DNA from: an uncultured Alistipes sp.
GTDB taxonomy: Bacteria > Bacteroidota > Bacteroidia > Bacteroidales > Rikenellaceae
Length of the DNA: 64,000 bases
Reading direction: 5' to 3'
Assembly (NCBI GenBank): GCA_900769405.1
Contig: CAAGGL010000026.1
Span: forward strand, 62,001 to 126,000
Part shown: positions 34,152 to 41,123 of the stretch, one piece after another
Layout: every line of letters begins with the position of its first letter
How positions within the stretch are numbered: the first letter of the stretch is position 1
Made by a program: the position numbers and the translations under genes
The notes under the pieces: model-generated
What the model was told of the DNA's origin: nothing
What the model saw: only the letters and a program-made list of their open reading frames with translations
Databases searched by the model: none

Positions 34152-35468
34152 ATGAAACAAACTATGAAATTTTTGCGCTACGCGTTGATGACGCTGGTTC
34201 TGGCGGCAGGAATCACCTCTTGCGCTGAGAAGGTCGAAATCGATATGAACGAGAAGGAGCAGGTGTCGCTCGACGCGTGGATTGCTAAACACGTGAACAA
34301 TAATGGCACTCGTGCCGTACGTCAGGACAACGGCCTTTGGGTCGAGGTCAATGACTATGGCGACACCGGCAGCCTGGCATCGAACGACACCATTACGTGG
34401 GTGAAGTACAACTTCACGATGCGCGATATGACGGGCAATGTCATCTTCTCGCGCTATGAAGACGTGGCTAAGTGGCAGGGTACATTCACCAAGTACACCC
34501 ACTATGTGCCCGACTACATCTTCTGCGGCGACTATGCAGCCAATCTGCTCGAAGGTACTCACTACCTGATGCGCAACACGCTCACCAACCACGACGGCAC
34601 CAAATTCAAGATGCACAAGGGCACGAAGGGTACGATCTACATTCCCTCGGCGCTGGCATACGGCGCTACGGGCACGAGCAACGATGCAGGTTATGGCGGT
34701 CAGTACTCGCTCAACGGTAGCGTTCCGTCGATCATCGACTTCGAGATTATGCACGTGACCAAGGACCCCGTGAAGGACGAGGAGAAGGAGGTTGACGACT
34801 TTATCGCAGCAACCGGCAACTGGAAGCCCGTGAACGACACACTTGACTACCTCTATGTCGACAAGAGATTCCGTCTGCCCGAGGGTGAAACGGCATATCA
34901 AGGCGACTCGATCGCAGTTGACTCGACCGTAAAGATCTGGTATGTAGGCAAGTTCCTCGATGGTTTCGTATTCGACACCAATATCGATTCGATCAAGCGT
35001 CGCGTATTTGGCGAGGTACTGAGCACAGGCGAAGCGTTGGAGTTCACCGTTAAGAACAATGGCGAGAGCGCCGACGAGAGTGGCGACGAGGGTTCGGGTT
35101 ACATCAAGGCTTGGAACTACACAATTCCTCATCTGTTGCAGGGCCAGTGGGCTCGTATCGTAGCGACATCGTTCTACTGCTACGGTAGCGCAGGCCAGTA
35201 TCGCAACGGCTCGGCATCGACCTCAAGCTCGATGGACTACTACTATATGAATATGTACAACAACTATTATAGTAACTACTACAATATGATGTATGGTGGT
35301 TATGGTGGTGGTTACGGCTACGATCCCTACGACTATTATAGCTACTATATGTATCAGGAGATGATGAACAATCAGGGCAGCACAGCCGAGGCTGAGACAA
35401 CCACGACTGTCACAACTGAGATTCAGTCGTACACGCCGCTCTATTTCGAGATCTATATCGAGGAGTAG
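34152..35468 (+). CDS. FKBP-like lipoprotein with tyrosine-rich insert
   Basis: The start at 34152 (MKQTMKFLRYALM) gives 438 residues, a lipoprotein signal ending LAAGITSC, and a 19-base gap from the previous gene. Two FKBP-like regions are seen: about 60-205 (TWVKYNFTMRDMTG, GTKGTIYIPSALAYGATG) and about 250-435 (STVKIWYVGKFLDGFVFDTN, YFEIYIEE). Inside the second, about residues 360-405 are almost only Tyr, Met, Asn, Gly and Asp (codons 35232-35366), where other FKBPs have a short flap loop. A Glu/Thr stretch follows. The repeat-like insert is unusual and may be disordered or adhesive. Confidence 0.75.
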   Translation: MKQTMKFLRYALMTLVLAAGITSCAEKVEIDMNEKEQVSLDAWIAKHVNNNGTRAVRQDNGLWVEVNDYGDTGSLASNDTITWVKYNFTMRDMTGNVIFSRYEDVAKWQGTFTKYTHYVPDYIFCGDYAANLLEGTHYLMRNTLTNHDGTKFKMHKGTKGTIYIPSALAYGATGTSNDAGYGGQYSLNGSVPSIIDFEIMHVTKDPVKDEEKEVDDFIAATGNWKPVNDTLDYLYVDKRFRLPEGETAYQGDSIAVDSTVKIWYVGKFLDGFVFDTNIDSIKRRVFGEVLSTGEALEFTVKNNGESADESGDEGSGYIKAWNYTIPHLLQGQWARIVATSFYCYGSAGQYRNGSASTSSSMDYYYMNMYNNYYSNYYNMMYGGYGGGYGYDPYDYYSYYMYQEMMNNQGSTAEAETTTTVTTEIQSYTPLYFEIYIEE

Positions 35469-35496
35469 TCAAAGAGTCCGATCACTCAAAATATTT

Positions 35497-35530
35497 AAGC
35501 CGCGCCTTTTTCAAGGGTGCGGCTTTTTTG
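35497..35530 (+). terminator. Terminator after the FKBP-like operon
   Basis: AAGCCGCGCC (35497-35506) pairs with GGTGCGGCTT (35516-35525) with one G-T pair, followed by six T in all. Confidence 0.85.
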
Positions 35531-35568
35531 TTGGGGAGAGGGCGGAGAGTCGGGGCGTGGGCTGAGGA

Positions 35569-36981
35569 TTACCTGCCCACAAATGATATATGGCGCACAC
35601 GGCGGTCGTGGCGATCGACAACCTCGCGCTCGACGATTCCCGTAACCACATCGGCCGCATCGTGCCAGCGATTGGCCGAGAATTGGCGGCGATAGGTGGT
35701 CAGGTGCTGGTAGAGTTCGGGCCACAGCACCGCCCACTCCGCAGGCATACGCAGGGCGTGCAGTACCGTTGCCGAATTGGAGAGGATTCGCGCCTCCTTA
35801 TTGCCGCTCTGATGAAACCACTCGACACGCACTTCGGGCGCAAGGCGCTGCACGGCACGCGCAAAACCGCGACCACCATTATTACTCTCGATCGCCGCTT
35901 GGCGCGTCTGCGTGCGTCGCAACATCTCGGCAACAAGCCCCTCGGTCACCTCCATCGGCTCGCGCGAATAGACCACATCGGTCACATAGATCACACCATC
36001 GACATCGACCGCATAGCAGATCGAACAGAGGTAATCATCGCCCATATCCGCCGTATCGGTATAGTTGCCCCAGCGCACCACATCGCGCGGCAGAGTGTCA
36101 TAGCGCGAGAATCCGTCACCATAGAGCAAACCTCCCTGAGGTGCGGGATAACCCTGATACATACACTCGAAACGGGCGGCATCCAAGCGTCGCTTAGCCA
36201 GCAGCAGCTCGGTATCCTGCTGTTCGGGCCACAGCGCCTCACCCTCCGCACGCGGATCGAGCGCCGTGGGTAGCGACTCCTTCAACGCCTCGAAATTGAG
36301 ATGCAGCCAATCGTTGCGACCGACCGTCTGTATCTGCGACCAATCGTTGAGCTGCACCACCCGCTCGCGACGAGCAATACGCCCGATCAGATCCTCCTCG
36401 TGCCAGCGCGTGAAGACAATCAATTCGCGCGAGAGGTTGTGCATACGTGTGCGCACCACCGAGGTGTACCACTCCCAGCAGTTCTCGCGCGTGACGGGCG
36501 AATTGGCCTCCATAGCATCTTTATAGAGGTCGTCCAAGATGAACACATCGACACGGTTGCCCGTCAGCGCGCCCTCGCGCCCGACCGACAGCAACTCGCC
36601 ACGACGCCCGACGATCTCAACCTCATCGGCGGTGCGGATATAGTTCGCGGGCTTGCCGCCCTGCTTGATTGTCGTCTGCGGAAAGAGCTCGGCATACTCC
36701 TTCGACTCGATGATGCGCTGCACGCGGCGATTGAATTTATTCGCCAGCGAGGCCGAGTAGGAGGCAATCGCCACACGCAGGTCGGGATCGAGTCCGAGGA
36801 TATAGGCCGGCAGGAGCGTGGTTGAGCCGACCGACTTGCCGTGCTGGGGCGGCATTGTTACGATCAGGCGGCGGATATGCCCCTCGGCAAACATCTGTAA
36901 AACACGATAATAGGTTCGATGAAAATCGGTAAGCGTCAGAAACGGATAGACCGCCGAGGCGTAGTCTTCAAAATTTATCAT
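35569..36981 (-). CDS. Phage terminase large subunit, isolated
   Basis: The start at 36981 (MINFEDYASAVYPF) matches the usual beginning; an ATG at 37026 is possible. About 470 residues. The ATPase part has a Walker A variant MPPQHGKSVG and Walker B VDVFILDDLY; the RNase-H-like nuclease part has acidic residues in YTDTADMGDD, AIESNNGGRGFA and RWHDAADVVTG. All motifs are intact. Terminases cut and package phage DNA, but no portal, capsid or small-terminase gene is nearby. It lies beside a LexA-like repressor and tRNA-Gln, so it may be a phage remnant or a domesticated gene. Confidence 0.88.
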   Translation of the reverse strand: MINFEDYASAVYPFLTLTDFHRTYYRVLQMFAEGHIRRLIVTMPPQHGKSVGSTTLLPAYILGLDPDLRVAIASYSASLANKFNRRVQRIIESKEYAELFPQTTIKQGGKPANYIRTADEVEIVGRRGELLSVGREGALTGNRVDVFILDDLYKDAMEANSPVTRENCWEWYTSVVRTRMHNLSRELIVFTRWHEEDLIGRIARRERVVQLNDWSQIQTVGRNDWLHLNFEALKESLPTALDPRAEGEALWPEQQDTELLLAKRRLDAARFECMYQGYPAPQGGLLYGDGFSRYDTLPRDVVRWGNYTDTADMGDDYLCSICYAVDVDGVIYVTDVVYSREPMEVTEGLVAEMLRRTQTRQAAIESNNGGRGFARAVQRLAPEVRVEWFHQSGNKEARILSNSATVLHALRMPAEWAVLWPELYQHLTTYRRQFSANRWHDAADVVTGIVEREVVDRHDRRVRHISFVGR

Positions 36982-37170
36982 AAAGCATTTTGGGATATTG
37001 GTTTTCAAAAAAAGAGCGACCGCCAAAGTCGAAAAGTTTGGATATGGATTGATTGGGTGAGTGAAGCGTCCTTCGGCGGGAATTGGCGGTCGCCGGGTGT
37101 GGATTTTGCGGATTCGGGCGGAGCGTCCTCCTGAGGTGGGAAATGTGGTGCCCGAAGCCGTTGCAGCGGA

Positions 37171-37464
37171 TTAGTCGATCAGCTCTCGACGCAACTCCGC
37201 GAAGTCGAAATCGTTAAGCAGCTCGCCGTCGATCGACACCGAATGAAACTCCCACCACACGGGCACGATGTCGTAAATCGCACTGTACGAGCCTCTTTCG
37301 TCGCTCGCCTCACGGCGATAGATCAGGAGTGTCGTGCGCAACGTGTAGTCGATATCGGCCGCCACTGCAATCGTACCGGAGAAGAATTCGGCCTCCCCCA
37401 CTGCATCGCGCAGACGGTCGGCCACGAGTCGGTAAATCTCAGATGTGATGTTTAGCATTGACAT
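37171..37464 (-). CDS. Small hypothetical protein next to the phage-type repressor
   Basis: A protein of 97 residues (MSMLNITSEIYRLVADRL). It is mostly beta strands with an aromatic core (YDIVPVWWEFHSVSIDG) and has no domain I can name. It is divergent from the repressor gene and in the same direction as the terminase, so it may be phage-derived and under the control of the repressor. An inverted TTCA/TGAA pair lies in the intergenic region just before it (37480-37492). Confidence 0.65.
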   Translation of the reverse strand: MSMLNITSEIYRLVADRLRDAVGEAEFFSGTIAVAADIDYTLRTTLLIYRREASDERGSYSAIYDIVPVWWEFHSVSIDGELLNDFDFAELRRELID

Positions 37465-37569
37465 AGATGTTTAATTAGGTTCATTTATTGAATTGAGCTA
37501 CAAACAGTCGCAAATCGCTTTTGATGAAAGATTTTCACGATTTTTGTTGGTAGTCTCGATTCATTTGTT

Positions 37570-37577
37570 TAACTTTG
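37570..37577 (+). promoter_or_regulatory. Bacteroidetes -7 box for the repressor gene
   Basis: TAACTTTG followed by CAG lies 81 bases before the repressor start at 37658 and just upstream of the putative operator. Confidence 0.65.
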
Positions 37578-37592
37578 CAGGACAAAGATAAG

Positions 37593-37615
37593 TTCAAAAA
37601 TTGAATTTTGTTCAA
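37593..37615. promoter_or_regulatory. Putative operator: three alternating TTCAA/TTGAA half-sites
   Basis: TTCAA (37593-37597), TTGAA (37601-37605) and TTCAA (37611-37615) form two overlapping inverted repeats just after the -7 box. A related TTCA...TGAA pair sits at 37480-37492 in front of the divergent gene. The position suits binding by the neighbouring repressor on both promoters; binding itself is inferred. Confidence 0.5.
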
Positions 37616-37657
37616 ATTTTTGGATTAATTTTTATAAGAAAATATTATACGACGACT

Positions 37658-38329
37658 ATGGTTTCGCGTTTGAAATTGATTCGCAAAGAGTTAGGCCTCA
37701 CGCAGGAGGTATTGGCCCAAAAGCTGGGCGTGGGCAAGAGCGCACTCTCGATGATCGAGACGGGAAAAGCGGCGCTCTCGGAGCGAAATAAGAATATTCT
37801 GGTGCAGGAGTTGAACGTCAATCCCGATTGGCTCGATACGGGTCGCGGCGAGATGTTCAATGCTCAGCCCGACTTCACCGCCTTTATGCGCCGCACCGAC
37901 AACACCGTGCCCCTGCAAAGCGTACCTTTATATAGTATAGAGGGTACGGCGGGACTTGTTCCCCTCTTTGCGGACAGTTCGGCGAACAAACCGATCAACT
38001 ATATCCATATCCCCAACTTGCCCAAGTGCGACGGCGCGATCTACGTTGCGGGCGACAGTATGTACCCTCTGCTCAAAAGTGGAGACATCGTGCTCTACAA
38101 GCAACTGAACGACCCGAGCAACATCTTTTGGGGCGATATGTATCTTCTGTCGCTCGATTTGGAGGGCGAGGAGTATATCACGGTGAAGTATATCCAGAAA
38201 TCAGATCGCGAGGGCTACGTCAAGCTTGTGAGCCAAAACCCGCACCACGCCGACAAAGAGATCCCCATCGAGCGAATCCGCGCTCTGGCTTTGGTCAAAG
38301 CGAGTATCCGAATGAATTCGATCAGATAA
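37658..38329 (+). CDS. LexA-like (XRE + S24) phage-type repressor
   Basis: The start at 37658 (MVSRLKLIRKELGLTQEVLA) is chosen because it begins directly with the XRE helix-turn-helix; 223 residues. The HTH fills 1-58. The S24/LexA-type C-terminal part has the catalytic Ser in VAGDSMYPLL (S134) and Lys in YITVKYIQ (K177), so self-cleavage is possible. A possible cleavage site is around EGTAG (95-99). It likely represses itself and the divergent 97-residue gene and may respond to DNA damage. A relic or active part of a phage immunity region. Confidence 0.88.
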   Translation: MVSRLKLIRKELGLTQEVLAQKLGVGKSALSMIETGKAALSERNKNILVQELNVNPDWLDTGRGEMFNAQPDFTAFMRRTDNTVPLQSVPLYSIEGTAGLVPLFADSSANKPINYIHIPNLPKCDGAIYVAGDSMYPLLKSGDIVLYKQLNDPSNIFWGDMYLLSLDLEGEEYITVKYIQKSDREGYVKLVSQNPHHADKEIPIERIRALALVKASIRMNSIR

Positions 38330-38335
38330 GACAAA

Positions 38336-38366
38336 AGCCCCACCAAATTCGGCAGGGCTAAAAAAA
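38336..38366 (+). terminator. Weak terminator after the repressor
   Basis: AGCCC (38336-38340) pairs with GGGCT (38355-38359). The following run is A-rich rather than T-rich, so this hairpin may instead help the stronger one at 38371. Confidence 0.4.
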
Positions 38367-38370
38367 CAAA

Positions 38371-38399
38371 AAACCGCACTTCGTAAAGCGCGGTTTTTT
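38371..38399. terminator. Bidirectional terminator between repressor and tRNA-Gln
   Basis: AACCGC (38372-38377) pairs with GCGGTT (38390-38395), extended by CTT/AAG past one mismatch. T-runs follow on both strands, so it ends the repressor transcript and the tRNA transcript. Confidence 0.8.
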
Positions 38400-38401
38400 A
38401 G

Positions 38402-38472
38402 TTGAGCTACCAGGATTCGAACCTGGAAAAACAGGACCAGAATCTGTTGTGTTACCATTACACCATAGCTCA
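38402..38472 (-). tRNA. tRNA-Gln (CUG)
   Basis: On the minus strand the 7-bp acceptor stem TGAGCTA/TAGCTCA is perfect, the D arm has AATGGTAA, the T arm is CCAGG-TTCGAAT-CCTGG, and the anticodon loop TTCTGGT gives CUG. The last anticodon-stem pair is an A-C mismatch. CCA is not encoded. A tRNA next to phage-type genes is a typical integration point. Confidence 0.9.
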
Positions 38473-38541
38473 ATCTCTGTTTTGCGAGTGCAAATTTAAG
38501 GCAAGATTTTCTTCTATGCAAGTTTTTCGACAAAAAAATAT

Positions 38542-38549
38542 TATATTTG
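38542..38549 (+). promoter_or_regulatory. Bacteroidetes -7 box for the MFS permease
   Basis: TATATTTG lies 62 bases before the permease start. Confidence 0.6.
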
Positions 38550-38611
38550 TTGAGATTTTTCGACAGCCATTAGCGCACGAAACAATATAAACAATTAAAA
38601 TACAACGAATT

Positions 38612-39883
38612 ATGAACACAAAATTACGTCTTATCGTAATGAATTTCCTGCAATTCGCAGTGTGGGGTGCCTACCTGACTTCGATGGGTACCTATCTGTT
38701 CAACGCAGGTTTGGCATCAAAGATCGGTCTGTTCTACGCTTGTCAGGGTATCGTATCGATGTTTATGCCCGCAATTATCGGTATCATCGCCGACCGTTAT
38801 GTACAGGCGCAGAAGATGTTAGGTATCTGCCACACGCTGGCTGCCGCATTTATGCTCGCCGCAGGTTACTATGGTCTGCAAGCTGGCACTTCGCCCGACT
38901 TCGGTACGCTCTTCACGCTCTACGCTCTCAGCGTGGCGTTCTATATGCCTACCCTCGCGCTGTCGAACTCGGTGGCTTACACCGTGCTGCGTAAGGCCGG
39001 CGAGGACACCGTGAAGGCTTTCCCGCCCATTCGCGTATTCGGCACCGTAGGTTTCATCTGCTCGATGTTGGCAGTCGATTTCCTCGGTTTCCAGACCACC
39101 GCTATGCAGTACATCGCAAGTGGCGTGCTGGGCGTGTTGCTGGGCGTCTATGTATTCACCCTGCCCGCGTGCCCCACTGCTACGGCTGACAGCGAGAAGA
39201 AGTCGCTGGTCGAGGCTCTCGGTTTGAAGGCTTTTGCGCTGTTCAAGCAGAAGAAGATGGCTATTTTCTTCATCTTCTCGATGTTGCTCGGCGTGTCGTT
39301 GCAGATCACTAACGGCTTCGCAAACCCCTTCATCAACAGCTTTAAGGCTATCCCCGAGTTCGCTGATTCGTTCGGTGCAAACCACGCTAATGCGCTGATC
39401 TCGCTGTCGCAGATCTCGGAGACGCTCTGCATTCTGCTGATCCCCTTCTGCTTGAAGCGTTTCGGTATCAAGCGCGTGATGTTGATCGCGATGTTCGCGT
39501 GGGTGCTGCGTTTCGGTCTGTTCGGTGCAGGTAACCCCGGTGGCGGCGTGTGGATGTTGATCCTCTCGATGATCGTCTATGGCGTTGCATTCGACTTCTT
39601 CAATATCTCGGGCTCGCTGTTCGTTGATACCGAGACCGACTCGTCGATCCGCTCGTCGGCTCAGGGTCTGTTTATGATTATGACCAACGGTATCGGCGCT
39701 ACGATCGGTACTCTCGGTGCGCAGGCTATCGTCGATCGCTTCGTATTCTCGCAGCCCGAGGGCTTGGCTCAGGTGGCTGGTTGGAGCACCGCGTGGTACA
39801 TCTTTGCAGGCTACGCATTGGTTGTGGCTCTGCTCTTCGCAGTTGTGTTCAAGTACAAGCACGACCCCGCTAAGATGCAGTAA
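38612..39883 (+). CDS. Nucleoside-type MFS permease (NupG/XapB family)
   Basis: A protein of 423 residues with 12 predicted membrane helices. The N-terminus (LRLIVMNFLQFAVWGAYLTSMGTYL) and the loop IIADRYVQAQKMLGICH match the nucleoside:proton symporter family. It should import nucleosides across the inner membrane; the exact substrate is not readable. It stands alone between its own promoter box and a terminator. Confidence 0.88.
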   Translation: MNTKLRLIVMNFLQFAVWGAYLTSMGTYLFNAGLASKIGLFYACQGIVSMFMPAIIGIIADRYVQAQKMLGICHTLAAAFMLAAGYYGLQAGTSPDFGTLFTLYALSVAFYMPTLALSNSVAYTVLRKAGEDTVKAFPPIRVFGTVGFICSMLAVDFLGFQTTAMQYIASGVLGVLLGVYVFTLPACPTATADSEKKSLVEALGLKAFALFKQKKMAIFFIFSMLLGVSLQITNGFANPFINSFKAIPEFADSFGANHANALISLSQISETLCILLIPFCLKRFGIKRVMLIAMFAWVLRFGLFGAGNPGGGVWMLILSMIVYGVAFDFFNISGSLFVDTETDSSIRSSAQGLFMIMTNGIGATIGTLGAQAIVDRFVFSQPEGLAQVAGWSTAWYIFAGYALVVALLFAVVFKYKHDPAKMQ

Positions 39884-39902
39884 CGAGATACTTACATATA
39901 AA

Positions 39903-39940
39903 ATATCCCCCGAGTCCAATGGATTCGGGGGTATTTATTT
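39903..39940 (+). terminator. Terminator after the MFS permease
   Basis: A near-perfect stem pairs the C-run at 39907-39911 and GA at 39912-39913 with TCGGGGG at 39925-39931, extended in both directions with one G-T pair; an AT-rich tail with T triplets follows. Confidence 0.8.
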
Positions 39941-39960
39941 ATAAAGCGGGGAGGACAAAT

Positions 39961-40029
39961 CGAAATTCAACGAATTTCGTCATTATCTGCGGCTCGGCCG
40001 AAGGCCGACCCCCCCAGCCGCAGATAATG
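39961..40029 (-). repeat. Nested palindromic element, architecture copy C
   Basis: Read on the minus strand: a 14-bp outer stem (40016-40029 with 39981-39994, perfect), a run of seven G (40009-40015), an inner hairpin CGGCC-TTC-GGCCG (39995-40007), the outer stem again, and one base later a hairpin CGAAATTC-GTT-GAATTTCG (39961-39979). The order, loop sizes and G-rich strand match elements A and B, but the bases differ. It begins 9 bases after the stop of the last chromate-transporter gene, in the same direction. Confidence 0.65.
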
Positions 40030-40038
40030 AAATATCTT

Positions 40039-40575
40039 TTAGGCGTATATCGCAACGCCCGCAATGGCCGAAAGGACAATCAGCAAAATGGGATTGACCT
40101 TGCGAGCCGAAGCAATGAGCGTCGCAGCGAAAAGCACCCAACTCCACGCATCGATAAAATTGGGGTCGCTACTGTCGTGCGGGAAGATCAGCAGCAGAGC
40201 CGCCGCGCCGATCATACCGATCACCACGGGGCGCATAGTCGCCATTGCGCTTGCCACAAAGCGATTTGAGCGCAATTGCAGATAGAAACGAGTGATGAGG
40301 ATCATCAGCGTCATTGCGGGCAGGCTCACCGCCAGCGTCGCCACAACCGAGCCCCAAAAGCCCGCAACGGTATAACCGATATAGGTAGCCGAGTTGATTG
40401 CGATCGGACCAGGGGTCATCTGCGAGATGGCGATGATATCCGAGAATTGGCTCGCCGTGATCCACCCTCGCTCGGCCACCACCTCGTGCTGAATGAGCGA
40501 CAGCATTGCGTAGCCACCACCAAACCCGAAGAACCCGATCTTCAAATAGCTCAAAAATAGTTGCAGGTAGATCAT
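40039..40575 (-). CDS. Chromate transporter half (CHR family), second copy
   Basis: A protein of 178 residues, a single CHR half domain with about five or six membrane segments. FFGFGGGYAMLSLIQHEV and the MTPGPIAINSATYIGY motif are diagnostic. Its start overlaps the stop of the first half (ATGA at 40572-40575), so both halves are made together and probably form one transporter. CHR proteins exchange oxyanions such as chromate or sulfate; in gut anaerobes the substrate is unknown. It is the last gene of the long operon that contains the complex-I-like genes. Confidence 0.9.
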   Translation of the reverse strand: MIYLQLFLSYLKIGFFGFGGGYAMLSLIQHEVVAERGWITASQFSDIIAISQMTPGPIAINSATYIGYTVAGFWGSVVATLAVSLPAMTLMILITRFYLQLRSNRFVASAMATMRPVVIGMIGAAALLLIFPHDSSDPNFIDAWSWVLFAATLIASARKVNPILLIVLSAIAGVAIYA

Positions 40576-41117
40576 CGCTCGACGTGTTTTCGACTGTTAT
40601 ACAACTCTATCGCCACGCCCACCACGGCCGCCACGATAATCAACCAGATGGGCGACACGCCGCTCCACCACACAAGTAGAGCCACCGCTGCCGCCACTGC
40701 ATATTTCCACGCACCCATACCCTTCGACAGCGACACGATTGGCGACACGATCAGCGCCACAACCGCGGGTCGCATACCCTTGAATGCGGCATTGACATAG
40801 ATATTCTCGCGGAACTGCGCGAAGTAGATCGCCACGAGCAGAATAACCGTGAATGCGGGCACCACAACGCCCAGCAGAGCTGCCAGCGCACCCGCATATC
40901 CGCGCATCTTGTAGCCCACGAAGACCGACGTATTGAGCGCAATCGGACCCGGGGCCGACTGTGCCAGCGTCAGCAGTTCGACAAACTCATCACGATCGAC
41001 CCAGCCTCTGCGGTCGATGACCTCGCGCTGGATAATGGGCACCATCGCGTAGCCACCGCCAAAGGTGAACAGGCCGATCTTGAAGAACGAGCCGAACATC
41101 GTGAACAGTTCTCTCAT
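40572..41117 (-). CDS. Chromate transporter half (CHR family), first copy
   Basis: A protein of 181 residues with LFTFGGGYAMVPIIQREV and the SAPGPIALNTSVFVGY motif of CHR transporters. It lies 6 bases after the small-subunit gene of the complex-I-like cluster and overlaps the second CHR half by 4 bases, so it appears to be translated with both. The close link to a proton/cation-moving complex suggests functional coupling, but this is inferred from gene order only. Confidence 0.9.
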   Translation of the reverse strand: MRELFTMFGSFFKIGLFTFGGGYAMVPIIQREVIDRRGWVDRDEFVELLTLAQSAPGPIALNTSVFVGYKMRGYAGALAALLGVVVPAFTVILLVAIYFAQFRENIYVNAAFKGMRPAVVALIVSPIVSLSKGMGAWKYAVAAAVALLVWWSGVSPIWLIIVAAVVGVAIELYNSRKHVER

Positions 41118-41123
41118 CGCTTG

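Noticed and set aside
35530..35568. A G-quadruplex after the FKBP operon terminator
   Set aside because: Four G-tracts occur, but one loop is nine bases long and the position between a terminator and a gene end offers no supporting context.
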